Source: an uncultured Oligoflexales bacterium
GTDB taxonomy: Bacteria; Bdellovibrionota_B; Oligoflexia; Oligoflexales; JAPPIL01
Assembly (NCBI GenBank): GCA_958296095.1
Contig: OY282434.1
Span: 744,001-808,000 of the forward strand
Length of the DNA stretch: 64,000 nt
Direction: 5' to 3'
Below, in pieces: positions 35,642 through 44,159 of this stretch (position 1 is its first letter; each line of letters begins with the position of its first letter). Made by a program: the position numbers and the translations under genes. The notes under the pieces are model-generated. The model saw only the letters and a program-made list of their open reading frames with translations. It was not told where the DNA came from and made no database searches.

Positions 35642-36001
35642 TATACTTACCATAACCATTAAAAAAAAGGCAGTGTCTGCTTGCCATCACGGTCGATGTC
35701 TACCACTGCAAACATTATACTTACCATAACCAGTTAAAGGCATGTGCTACGCAGCTAGCCATATACTTACCATAACCACTGCCTGGGGGCGTGCACAGCC
35801 AGGTTGCCATAGCATGTTGGCGACCTGCAAACACTATACTTACCATAACCATCTACGGGCGGAAGGGGGAGGTCACCATCACCATATGCGAAGCCTACCC
35901 CACAGACAGCTCTATACTTACCATAACCACTGATAAAAGCAGTGTCTGCTTGCCATCACGGTCGATGTCTACCACCGCAAACATTATACTTACCATAACC
36001 A
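35642..36001 (-). repeat. Array of six 17-bp direct repeats
   Basis: TATACTTACCATAACCA occurs at 35642, 35716, 35762, 35835, 35913 and 35985 without mismatches, with 29-61 nt between copies. Two of the spacers are nearly identical (GTGTCTGCTTGCCATCACGG). A seventh copy lies at 40202, where it encodes the MVSI of a lipoprotein leader. The array lies in the gap between two minus-strand genes, upstream of the kinase-like gene. Confidence 0.9.
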
Positions 36002-36079
36002 CTCTAAGGGGGGCAGAGTTTGCTTGTGGCAAGCGAGGGAGGGGGGGCTGCCAGCATTTACAGGGAATTTCAGGTCTGT

Positions 36080-36883
36080 TTAGGTAGAGGGAGGACATAC
36101 CTTTTCTGGGGACAGCTTCGCTCTAGTCGCGGCCAGTTCCGCGAAAGATTTTTGACTGGTGAACATCTCAAAAAGCAACGCTTGCTTCATCACCTTGTCT
36201 TGCTCACCCGTCAGCTCTATTAGGCGTTGCTGTTCCTTCGTTCTGCTCAGCCAAATATATGCCCCCATCGGTACCATAGCAATAAAAGATACGAAACCAA
36301 TTTTTTTCATACTGAAAAAAAGTGCCTCCTTTGCCTGTCCCCATACGGATTTAGTGCCTTTTAGTTCTGTAACCCAAGCTTTGAACACTTCTAGTCGGCG
36401 CTTAAAAAATGCCGAAAGCCATTTTTTAAATCCTTTTCCCTCTTCAGATATGTTTTCAAGTGATTCAGACATGCCTTCATATGCTGGATTATCCAGTTTC
36501 GCCTGGAAGTCACTAAGTTTTTTGGTCAGTCTGGAAATTTTTTGCTTATCTCCTGCTTTTCTTGCTTTCTCAATAGCCTTTTCCAGTCCTATCTCTTTCA
36601 TCGGCTGCATCGCCTTGTGGAGCATGAACATAAGAGCTGCAGAATCTACAAAGGCATTAGATAACTCAAATACGTTATCAGTATCTTTCTTTTTCCTGAC
36701 TGTCTCTAAGAGCTCAGCATATTCCTTTTGCGCTCTAGCCAGATCTTGCCTGCCTTCATCGGTTAATTTCTCGTAATCGACAACGACACCTTCAAGTGCA
36801 AATTGGTGTGGTATACACGTTGAGGCCAGTGCTTGCTGAGCAAAAACGCTAGCAATGCCTATGCTAAGTAATAGATTTGCCAT
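36080..36883 (-). CDS. Exported coiled-coil protein with a membrane segment
   Basis: Unknown 267-aa protein. The start at 36883 (MANLLLSIGIASVFAQQALA) gives a clean signal peptide and has AAGG close upstream, five nt after the previous stop. The mature part is charged and helical (EKAIEKARKAGDKQKISRL), with a membrane segment near residue 205 (FVSFIAMVPMGAYIWLS) and a short helical tail. It forms an operon with the lipoprotein upstream, and the kinase-like gene follows after the repeat array. No family was recognised. Confidence 0.75.
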   Translation of the reverse strand: MANLLLSIGIASVFAQQALASTCIPHQFALEGVVVDYEKLTDEGRQDLARAQKEYAELLETVRKKKDTDNVFELSNAFVDSAALMFMLHKAMQPMKEIGLEKAIEKARKAGDKQKISRLTKKLSDFQAKLDNPAYEGMSESLENISEEGKGFKKWLSAFFKRRLEVFKAWVTELKGTKSVWGQAKEALFFSMKKIGFVSFIAMVPMGAYIWLSRTKEQQRLIELTGEQDKVMKQALLFEMFTSQKSFAELAATRAKLSPEKVCPPST

Positions 36884-36888
36884 AGTCC

Positions 36889-37803
36889 TTATCCCTTTCT
36901 GCAAAAATTTTTGAACATATTTTCAACAAAATAGTTATTGGCTTCTAGTCTATGCATTTCCTTCATTATCATGCTGTTGTTAACGCCTGCAAGTTGATAT
37001 TTAGAACGGAGTCGCTGGGCTTCCAACCTCAGATCGGACGTTTTTGTACTGGTGTAGATCCAAGCCAGGGAAAGAATAAAATCTGATATCTCCAGACCAG
37101 CTATAGCAATAGGCGTTGCTGCCCCTAGAAAATTGTAGATAATAGAGTATCCGCCAACTGCAGCCACTGTGGTTACATCCGATGCTATAAAGGTATAGAG
37201 TATCTTATTTGACAGGCTCTCTATTTTGCTAGCTTCGGTATATAGTGTTTCTGCTTGTTCAGATGAAAAAGCTACATCCTGTTCAGCCGTAGTGAATATC
37301 TTGGTTAATTCTGCAATCTTATCTTTTTGTTGCGCAATTTCATTCTGATAATTACTGCACGAGATTGGTTTTTTATCTTTCACTATACCGTAGTGCATAC
37401 CGTCTAACTCTAGCCGCGGGTTATCAGGGCAGTTAGAATAATTGATCAGATTCACAGTTTGCAACTGTCCGAATACTTTGTGCAGTTCGTTCTGCATGGC
37501 TCTGAAATTAATAGTTTTTTCTTTATGGGTGAGCAGGAATTCCTGAAAATCTTTATCAAATTGGCGCTTGACGAAAGTCAGGGTTTTACCTGTCTCCTGT
37601 TGATACCGTTCCGCACTAGCATTAAACTCATCCAGCATGCCAAACAGCACATCCTGCATCCGAGAAGCTTGAGCAAACAGTTGATTTTCTCGATGTTGGA
37701 TGTAACCGCAGCCACTAGTAGTGCTACTGAGACCGGTACTATCTTTGCTGTGCATCATCTTACAGCCGTTGAGCAGAACACATGCTAAAACTAAATGCTT
37801 CAT
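36889..37803 (-). CDS. Lipoprotein with helical core and two membrane segments
   Basis: Unknown 304-aa protein. MKHLVLACVLLNGC ends in a lipobox. Residues 40-200 are helical with several coiled-coil stretches. Two hydrophobic segments follow, about 205-250 (VTTVAAVGGYSIIYNFLGAA and IAIAGLEISDFILSLAWIYT). GGGGAG lies before the ATG. A sigma-28-type promoter lies at 37850-37877. The next gene starts five nt after its stop. Confidence 0.77.
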   Translation of the reverse strand: MKHLVLACVLLNGCKMMHSKDSTGLSSTTSGCGYIQHRENQLFAQASRMQDVLFGMLDEFNASAERYQQETGKTLTFVKRQFDKDFQEFLLTHKEKTINFRAMQNELHKVFGQLQTVNLINYSNCPDNPRLELDGMHYGIVKDKKPISCSNYQNEIAQQKDKIAELTKIFTTAEQDVAFSSEQAETLYTEASKIESLSNKILYTFIASDVTTVAAVGGYSIIYNFLGAATPIAIAGLEISDFILSLAWIYTSTKTSDLRLEAQRLRSKYQLAGVNNSMIMKEMHRLEANNYFVENMFKNFCRKG

Positions 37804-37849
37804 AACTCCCCTTCCAATTTTGACACTGAAAAACCGCAGCTACAAGTAA

Positions 37850-37877
37850 CCCTCGGTCGTTTTTTTTTTTCGCTTTA
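37850..37877 (-). promoter_or_regulatory. Sigma-28-type promoter of the 37803-36080 operon
   Basis: On the minus strand TAAAGCGA, 12 nt (mostly A), ACCGAGGG. The spacer contains an A run, as in several other promoters of this set. It lies about 47 nt before the ATG. Confidence 0.55.
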
Positions 37878-37913
37878 GAAATTAATATAACCACTTGATT
37901 GTATTAAAGTTTT

Positions 37914-38039
37914 ATGACTTTACCAAGTCACGCCACCCTAGCCGAGTCTGCCGAGCTGCTGAGCAAAGCGCCGCTTTACCTGCGGCATAACGATGTGGTA
38001 AAATTTTCTTGGGGGTTATATTTTGATCAGGACGACTAG
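37914..38039 (+). pseudogene. Short open frame, possible remnant of an acetylglutamate kinase N-terminus
   Basis: A 41-codon frame reads AELLSKAPLYLRHNDVVKFS, which resembles the start of ArgB (AEVLSEALPYIRRF, then a V-VIK-GG core), then ends. It stops one nt before the ATG at 38041 of the lipoprotein. It may be a remnant or just a leader peptide. The similarity is short and could be chance. Confidence 0.3.
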
Positions 38040-39102
38040 CATGCATTTGTTTTTACTGACACTGTTGTTTGTTTTTGCTTGCGATTCAACCAAGCGCTAT
38101 AGATACGGGGGGCGCGGCTACGAGAGAGAGCATCACGAGTATCGTGCCGTTATCAAGCGCATCAGAGATGTTATGGTGGACAGCTCTTTTGATGTGCGAG
38201 CAACGATCGAGGATCGTGATGGGGACATTTTGAGTGATAACATTGAGGTTGAGTTAGAACTCACTGGCGGCGACCGTCGCGCCGATTTGCAGGGGCGAAC
38301 CGAGAAAGAGACTAGGCGTGGACATGTTATCTTCTCTAACTTACGCATCGATCGCCCTGGGCGTAATTATAGGGTTGAGCTTAGCTTTGATGTTGATGGG
38401 GAAGAATTTTACAGCGAGAGCAACAGGTTTGATGTTACCGATGATGATGACGATGATAGTAGTAACGGCATATCTATCGGGGGCTCGTTGCTCAGCATTG
38501 ACATGCAGGGTCTTCCGACGAGCATTGTTGCCGGGCAAGCTTTACCTAACTTGACTTTCACCATGAAACTGCTAGGCAACAAAGGCCTGGGTGGTGTGGT
38601 GAGCTTGGAGATAAAGGACGAGCGCGGTAGCAGGCTCGATGATGCGTTGCTGGTGTGGCGCAAGCCTACCTTAAGTGCAATCATCAGAAGTGGCAAGGCG
38701 GTGTTCACCGAAGCCTTTTTTTCCCAAGCACTTGATGAAGACGCAGATCTCGTCGCTAAAGTGATACGCTTTGTGGGTACCAAGAAGTTTGCCTTACCAC
38801 GTGTGCATGCTGCTGCCATTGAGGTGGATGTCAATCGCATATCTATAAATGCAGGCGATACTGAAATATATGGCATCTTGCGCCTAGAAGCTGCACCCTG
38901 CTCTAGCTGTGTAGTTAATTCCTATCTAGTCAGCAACGACAAAGTCAAAGATGCAGCCGTGACAACTACAGACAACACAGGTGCTTTTACTGCGACCATC
39001 GCCGATTGGCACTGCGCGAGCGGCGGAGCTTATCGTGGAGCGGTGAAAGTTTCTCGCGCTGGCAGCAACTACTATGCACTGCTGCGCGCGAACTGCGGCT
39101 GA
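38023..39102 (+). CDS. Lipoprotein, Asp-rich, beta-sandwich-like
   Basis: Unknown 359-aa lipoprotein. From the TTG at 38023 (GGGGG seven nt upstream) the leader is MIRTTSMHLFLLTLLFVFAC, ending in a lipobox and with an Arg in its n-region. The ATG at 38041 would give a shorter leader without a positive charge. A run of six Asp (DVTDDDDDDSS) links an N-terminal Ig-like unit to a second one (LPTSIVAGQALPNLTFTMKL). Two Cys pairs are near the end. It is convergent with the CxxCH operon. Confidence 0.77.
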   Translation: MIRTTSMHLFLLTLLFVFACDSTKRYRYGGRGYEREHHEYRAVIKRIRDVMVDSSFDVRATIEDRDGDILSDNIEVELELTGGDRRADLQGRTEKETRRGHVIFSNLRIDRPGRNYRVELSFDVDGEEFYSESNRFDVTDDDDDDSSNGISIGGSLLSIDMQGLPTSIVAGQALPNLTFTMKLLGNKGLGGVVSLEIKDERGSRLDDALLVWRKPTLSAIIRSGKAVFTEAFFSQALDEDADLVAKVIRFVGTKKFALPRVHAAAIEVDVNRISINAGDTEIYGILRLEAAPCSSCVVNSYLVSNDKVKDAAVTTTDNTGAFTATIADWHCASGGAYRGAVKVSRAGSNYYALLRANCG

Positions 39103-39106
39103 GCTG

Positions 39107-40261
39107 CTATTCAGCCGCATCTAAGGTCTCCAACCAAACGAGCAGAGCTTGTTTGCCAGGCCAAGTAGTTGCCTGTGCAGGTGGCATGCAGCTAGTACTT
39201 TCTGGGGACGTGCACATAACGCTTTCTTTTATCGCAGCGCGGTTAGTATAGAACTGCGCAAACGTACTGAGATCAGGTACTTGTCCTGCTGTTGGGTTGT
39301 GGCAGCTGGTCGTGCAACCATCCGAGATAATTCCGCCGATAACACTTGTTTTATCATCAAACGCTCTTTTGGCATTTTCGTTGCCGGCAACACTCTCATC
39401 TCCGCACGTATCTTCGCTGGTGGCAACACGCAGGTCTTTGAGGCCGAAGGAAATATTGTTGGGACTGCTATCTTCTTCTGTAAGTGAAAATGTCGTGTCA
39501 AACTGCGTTAAATTCTGGTCGTCGTCGGATGGTTTTACCAGGGCACAGGCCCGCATTTTGGTGCGATCGGAGCTGTCTTTGCCATTACGTTTTGCTATGA
39601 GTCCACCCAGAAAGATCGGCACGTTTGTTGTCTTGATGATGAAGTTATTCAGCTGTAGTGTCTTTGCTATCATTGATTTGCTAACTGCCACCTCTAGTAT
39701 AACACTGCCAATTGTGTCGGCATCGGCATCGATCAGCTTGGTGATGGAAAACTTTAGTCTATGCTCGGTATAATCGCCTGGTTCGTCTAGATCAGCATCC
39801 TTTTCGGAGGTGAGGCTTAGCGATTTTTCTGCGGCCTGGTCGCGGCTTTCTTGCCATTTTGTCAGTGCGGCAATTAATTTCTTGGCATTGTCATCACATT
39901 CGCTACTATTTTGGTCACAGCTGTGGCCCCCAGGAACTTGTCGCGTGACCAGGGCTGAGTTTTTAATGTCGTCAAAGTTAACTTTTGTTTGCGCATACTC
40001 GTGCGCAGTTTCAATGTCATCATCAGCGAATGGATGGCCTCTGGCAATGCCAGTTTTATTGTGGCAGCCTTGGCATCCCATTTCCGCAAACAAGGGATGC
40101 ACATGGGTCTCAAAGAGATCAAGCGATGCTTGTGCCTCAGCACTGTGACGAGAACTAAGCGGATCAATAGGACAGGCAGTCAGTAAAAATAAACTCCCTA
40201 TACTTACCATAACCAATTCAAGTGCATATAGCCAGTAGGGGATTAAAGACACGTGGGACAT
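39107..40261 (-). CDS. CxxCH-containing lipoprotein, last gene of the CxxCH/Tat operon
   Basis: A 384-aa protein with a leader ending in the lipobox LLTAC and a cytochrome-c-like motif CQGCH near residue 66. A second His-adjacent cysteine pair is GCTTSCHNPTAG near residue 335, followed by the cytochrome-like CMPP and WLETL end. It probably binds at least one heme covalently, though the second site (CTTSCH, CxxxCH) is non-standard. The start is ATG at 40261, eight nt after the previous stop. An alternative ATG at 40210 lies inside the 17-bp repeat and gives MVSIGSLFLLTAC. Confidence 0.8.
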   Translation of the reverse strand: MSHVSLIPYWLYALELVMVSIGSLFLLTACPIDPLSSRHSAEAQASLDLFETHVHPLFAEMGCQGCHNKTGIARGHPFADDDIETAHEYAQTKVNFDDIKNSALVTRQVPGGHSCDQNSSECDDNAKKLIAALTKWQESRDQAAEKSLSLTSEKDADLDEPGDYTEHRLKFSITKLIDADADTIGSVILEVAVSKSMIAKTLQLNNFIIKTTNVPIFLGGLIAKRNGKDSSDRTKMRACALVKPSDDDQNLTQFDTTFSLTEEDSSPNNISFGLKDLRVATSEDTCGDESVAGNENAKRAFDDKTSVIGGIISDGCTTSCHNPTAGQVPDLSTFAQFYTNRAAIKESVMCTSPESTSCMPPAQATTWPGKQALLVWLETLDAAE

Positions 40262-40270
40262 AGTCAGAAC

Positions 40271-41821
40271 TCATGGTTTCTGCAAAAAAAGATACTCACT
40301 CAGCTCTGTTTCTCTGATGGGACTATTATTCATTACCTTGGTGAAGAGCTCAGCTTCACGTCCCTGCCAGGCGAGATAGTTGGCAACTACTGCGCTTGCA
40401 TGTGCTACAGCATTGTTGCTGATAGCCGCATGTTTACTTGGTTGCAGATCAACTGTGCCACTATCAGCTGACTTGTAGGCCCCCATCTGCTTGGCGCTGA
40501 GATCTGGCCTGCCTGCTGGATCGTAAACCAACACAAAAGCCGCAGCACGGGCTTCGCTATCACCGGTCCAAGCTTTTCTATTAACCGCGGGCGGCGCGGC
40601 ATCTTGAGTGGCAGCAGGGTCTGCAGTTTGCTGGTGCGGGTGCGTGCCACAGGAGGCAAGCTTCTTGTCGGCTTCACCATTATCAGGATCACCTTGAGCC
40701 GAATCAACGCCGCCGTCGGTATAGATGTGCAGCATGAGTTTACGCTGCAGTGCATGTGCCATCGACAGCATTTCGCCAATGACCCGACCAGCTTGAATAT
40801 CTGCGTTGAGACCTGTTTGGACACTGCTATCGTGATAGTCATAGCCCGACAGAGTTATCGTGCCACTGCCAGCGAAACCCTTGAGCACCATATAGCCAAT
40901 CTGCCGGATGGCTTTTTCTTTATCGTCCTTACCATGACTACCGTGCCAATTCCAGCCGCAGTAGTTTGCTGGAGGTGCTTCAGGGGCTTGGTTTAGTGCG
41001 TCATCAGCATCAGGATTGAGGTTAGGCTTATTGCTACCACTCATCATTTCGTTGGCTTCGGCGTAACTACAGCCAACCATTGCCGCGGCTTGCTGTGGCA
41101 AGTTCAGCTTGCCGAGGGCTTTAAGTCGTGTTGAGCTTAAGTTTTCAATCGCCTTCAGCACTTTCTCCAACCTCTGTGCCCGTGGTGCTTCTTCCCACAA
41201 GTTTCCTGCAGAAATCAACTGTTCCGCCGCAGAAAGATTTTCAATCAATGTCGGTGCGACATCCGCGCCAAAAGGTGTCATTGAATTGCCGCCTGAACCA
41301 CCCGCTGAGGCACTACGCATGCCTACGAGTGGAACAATTGAACCGTTGCAGCCAGCTTTGAAAATACCGGGTGCGGTCGCCATCTGGTTGTTGCGCGTGT
41401 CGTCAGCCGATTGGGCACAGATAACAAAGCCGTTAACTTTGGCGCGCACCTCTGCTGTAGTTGTTGCCTTCATGCCGCGCAACATCGGGCTACTCTTGTG
41501 CATGGGCAGACCGAAAGTTGTGCTGTCGATATCCCCTTCAGCGACGGAGCTTGCCAATCCCAAGCCACTATAGTTTGTCAATAGTTCGCCACCCTTATCG
41601 TAGACCATGACGTTGTTACCAGCGATACTAGCCCCACCTTGTAAGTCGATGGCGATAAAGGCAGGCATCTGTTGCCCCTCAATGCTACAAGCTTCACCCG
41701 TGGCCAGAGCTCGCTCGTTGCGCAGCAGCGTGGCCAGACTAGGCAAGAAGATCGAACCAAAACTATGCACAGCACTGCTGCCTAAAAAATCACGGCGAGT
41801 TAGAATTTTTTTGATCGGCAT
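40271..41821 (-). CDS. Tat-exported DUF1501-like protein
   Basis: A 516-aa protein starting with a twin-arginine signal (LTRRDFLGSSAVHSFGSIFL), so it is exported folded. The body has the layout of DUF1501-type proteins, which are distant relatives of the alkaline phosphatase/sulfatase fold: FIAIDLQGGASIAGNNVMVY, a FVICAQSADDTRNNQMATAP segment, and GYDYHDSSVQTGLNADIQAG with a YTDGGVD motif. DUF1501 proteins usually sit beside DUF1800 or cytochrome-type proteins. Here they sit among CxxCH proteins. Sixteen nt separate it from the upstream lipoprotein gene. The activity is not established. Confidence 0.78.
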   Translation of the reverse strand: MPIKKILTRRDFLGSSAVHSFGSIFLPSLATLLRNERALATGEACSIEGQQMPAFIAIDLQGGASIAGNNVMVYDKGGELLTNYSGLGLASSVAEGDIDSTTFGLPMHKSSPMLRGMKATTTAEVRAKVNGFVICAQSADDTRNNQMATAPGIFKAGCNGSIVPLVGMRSASAGGSGGNSMTPFGADVAPTLIENLSAAEQLISAGNLWEEAPRAQRLEKVLKAIENLSSTRLKALGKLNLPQQAAAMVGCSYAEANEMMSGSNKPNLNPDADDALNQAPEAPPANYCGWNWHGSHGKDDKEKAIRQIGYMVLKGFAGSGTITLSGYDYHDSSVQTGLNADIQAGRVIGEMLSMAHALQRKLMLHIYTDGGVDSAQGDPDNGEADKKLASCGTHPHQQTADPAATQDAAPPAVNRKAWTGDSEARAAAFVLVYDPAGRPDLSAKQMGAYKSADSGTVDLQPSKHAAISNNAVAHASAVVANYLAWQGREAELFTKVMNNSPIRETELSEYLFLQKP

Positions 41822-41837
41822 AACGTGCTTTTCTCCG

Positions 41838-42515
41838 TTAATTTAACATAGTCGCGCTGCTGCCTAGCACCATCGTGCAGACATCATATAATGTTTCCTT
41901 GGAAACACTGCTCTCAGTACTAGCGTCATTCATGTAGTTGACAATAGTCGTGATCGATTGTTCCCGTTGCGTGTTGTTAAGTTTACCGCCTGTCTGTAGA
42001 CTATCAAGCATTACTGCAGCAATATCACTCTTGCCCAGTTTGCTGACATCCGCACCATCAAAATTTTGTTTAACAAAATTATTCCAGGCCACACTATCTT
42101 TGATGAGACGCTCGCAGTAGGCTGAAGCTAAGCGAAATGTGCCTACCTGGGTGCCTGGATCGCAGCCGTCGATGCCGTTTTTGCGTGTCATCATAGCATT
42201 TACTTCACGCCAGGCGTTACTGATGTTGTGCTTGAGTTTGTTACTGAGCGCATTGCTGCCCTCTGCGGACTGACGAGGCGTGTTTCCGGCTGTCGAGGCG
42301 GCTGAAGCGATGGCTAAATGATCTTCGGGCGATATGCCTGTGACCGTTGCCATGGCTGCGTTTACTTCCCAAGAGTTGCGTTTGCCAACCTGCACTAGAG
42401 ATGGATTCGCGTCTGCTGTAGTAGGATCGGTTTCGGGTTCGTTATCACCAAAAGAATGCACCTGACATGCGCTCAGCCCGACAAGAGCAAGCAATATTGT
42501 GCTTATTTTTACCAC
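41838..42515 (-). CDS. Lipoprotein of the CxxCH/Tat operon
   Basis: Unknown 225-aa lipoprotein, leader MVKISTILLALVGLSAC. The mature part is helical with Cys in GIDGCDPGTQVG and ASAYCERL. The GTG start shares its first base with the last base of the upstream stop (TAGTG), so translation is coupled. GGAGGAG lies upstream. It is probably an accessory protein of the operon. Confidence 0.78.
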   Translation of the reverse strand: MVKISTILLALVGLSACQVHSFGDNEPETDPTTADANPSLVQVGKRNSWEVNAAMATVTGISPEDHLAIASAASTAGNTPRQSAEGSNALSNKLKHNISNAWREVNAMMTRKNGIDGCDPGTQVGTFRLASAYCERLIKDSVAWNNFVKQNFDGADVSKLGKSDIAAVMLDSLQTGGKLNNTQREQSITTIVNYMNDASTESSVSKETLYDVCTMVLGSSATMLN

Positions 42516-43801
42516 TATTCTCCTCCACCACTACCACTGCTTGCGCTTTCTGCCTCTTCCTTGGTAAGGCATGCGACCGCGGTCGTGGCAAATAATTTAC
42601 GCATATTGTAATTATTGTCTTCAAACTGTTTAGCAAGTTGCTCACTTTTTGTTTTTGCTAGTCCTTGCTCAGGATCGAGATAACATACAGATTTGTAAAC
42701 ATGCCTAGCCATGCAACTTGAAAAAGCCTTGCTTCTCGTCATCATCTCACCGAATTCTTTTGCTCCCCTACCGCTGGTCTCACCACGCCAGCCAAGTGCG
42801 GCGTTTTTGCCTGCGGTCCACAAGTTGGTAAAGCTATCGTTGGCATTTTCTGCTTTATTGTAGTCACGTCCTTGTGTGCCATTGTATAAAACGTTTTTAG
42901 TGATGTTCTTCTTCACCTTGCCGTTAGTCCAAGTAAGTCTACTACTAAAATCATAGAAGACGCTCCAGCCACTGAGGGCATCCATGCCCGCGTGACAGCC
43001 GACACAGCGATCATTAAAGAGCTTGGCATCACCGCCTGGTTCGCGGCTGACATCTTGCCGCACCCAGTTACCAGGGGTCTCGGTGTCATGCAGCTGTTCT
43101 ATCTCGTGGCAGAGAAAGTTTTTTAGCACGAAAGCTGTGGCGCGTCGGTTAGTGCCAGCACTGTAGAAAGCCCTAGCAAAAGCATGTGTTGACAGCACGC
43201 CGCTGATGCCACCATACGAGCTTTCAGGGTGTATTTTATCTGACTGCTGCGGGTATTGTTTAAGAATAGTCTTCAGATTGTAGATGCCACCTATTTGTTG
43301 ATACAGGGGATCGTCGGTGCACGATCTGGGCTGCTGTTTACATGCTTCGGGCACTTCGGTCACGCCGTAGAGGTAATCTCCGCTCAACACCTCATTGAAG
43401 GGCAGGTCATCCCGCACCATGCCGATCATGGTCGAAACCATATCATTGATAGCACTAACATTGCCGTCCCTGTTTGACCACGGGCTGAATAAGACTCGCA
43501 GCTTGATGTCATAAAAAAACGGATGCTCGGTGGCCAGTAATGCCGCGTCCTCGGCCTTGTTCTTTTTCAACAAGTCGATCATCTCTTGCAGGGTGGTGCC
43601 TCGTGCAGGCACGCCCACGATACGGTTATGTATCAGTATGGCAAGATCGCGCAGCTCCTCACTGCTGTCTGCGCTTGGCTCGCTGTCTGCGCTTGGCTCG
43701 TTGTCTGCGTTTGGCTCGCTGTTTGCGGCACGGCTGACATCCGTCGTGTCCCACAGCACAGCAAAGCTCAGCAACAGTATGACCAGCAAACTCCTATACA
43801 T
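42515..43801 (-). CDS. Exported DUF1592/DUF1588-like protein with a CxGCH motif, first gene of the operon
   Basis: A 428-aa protein with signal peptide MYRSLLVILLLSFAVLWDTT and a short acidic repeat (EPSADSEPSAD). The motif RCVGCHAGMDALSGWS near residue 270 resembles the C-x-x-C-H...D-x-L/G pattern of DUF1592/1588 proteins and suggests covalent heme. STHAFARAFYSAGTNRR precedes it. The C-terminus ends in Ser/Gly (SGSGGGE). A sigma-28-type promoter with exact spacing is at 43833-43859. It starts a five-gene operon with coupled translation. Confidence 0.8.
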   Translation of the reverse strand: MYRSLLVILLLSFAVLWDTTDVSRAANSEPNADNEPSADSEPSADSSEELRDLAILIHNRIVGVPARGTTLQEMIDLLKKNKAEDAALLATEHPFFYDIKLRVLFSPWSNRDGNVSAINDMVSTMIGMVRDDLPFNEVLSGDYLYGVTEVPEACKQQPRSCTDDPLYQQIGGIYNLKTILKQYPQQSDKIHPESSYGGISGVLSTHAFARAFYSAGTNRRATAFVLKNFLCHEIEQLHDTETPGNWVRQDVSREPGGDAKLFNDRCVGCHAGMDALSGWSVFYDFSSRLTWTNGKVKKNITKNVLYNGTQGRDYNKAENANDSFTNLWTAGKNAALGWRGETSGRGAKEFGEMMTRSKAFSSCMARHVYKSVCYLDPEQGLAKTKSEQLAKQFEDNNYNMRKLFATTAVACLTKEEAESASSGSGGGE

Positions 43802-43832
43802 AGCGGTCTCGCCTCCGACAACTCCGTATTCC

Positions 43833-43859
43833 CTATCGGCAGTGTTTTCTTTTGCTTTA
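43833..43859 (-). promoter_or_regulatory. Sigma-28-type promoter of the CxxCH/Tat operon
   Basis: On the minus strand TAAAGCAA, 11 nt, GCCGATAG, one of the best matches to TAAAGTTT-N11-GCCGATAA. It places the start of transcription about 25 nt before the ATG at 43801. Confidence 0.75.
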
Positions 43860-44159
43860 GATTTATTTGTAAATTTCGCAGAAGGCTGTTCGTGGAGCTC
43901 AGGAAAAATCAGGCAATAGGTAGTCAGTCAGGATTTTATTTTTAAACTTGACCACTCTGATGCCCGCAGTGGTCGTGGATGATCAGCAGTACTGCCATTG
44001 ACCCCGTGGCCAATTAGGAGCTGCCCACCAGCGGTGAAAACGATGATAACGGCCCAACTATCCATATTATTTCACCAAGCTAACAATAAATGAGTTGAAA
44101 GTAGTGAAAAAATTCTATAGCAGGAGCTACAGCTCGTAGGTCGCGGGAGAAGGGTGGTC
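43860..44159. other. Intergenic stretch with no recognised feature
   Basis: The 300 bp between the CxxCH operon promoter and the next gene hold no supported ORF, repeat or RNA. A TTTTTAAACTTGACC stretch is present, but it forms no convincing promoter. Confidence 0.5.

Noticed and set aside
35642-36001. CRISPR array
   Set aside because: Repeats are only 17 bp, spacers vary from 29 to 61 nt, two spacers are nearly identical, no cas gene is near, and one repeat lies inside a gene.
35642-36001. Integron attC sites
   Set aside because: No GTTRRRY-type core pair and no integrase or cassette genes.
37914-38039. Functional argB
   Set aside because: Only about 40 codons are present, with no nucleotide-binding or substrate domain. 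Kept as a low-confidence remnant.
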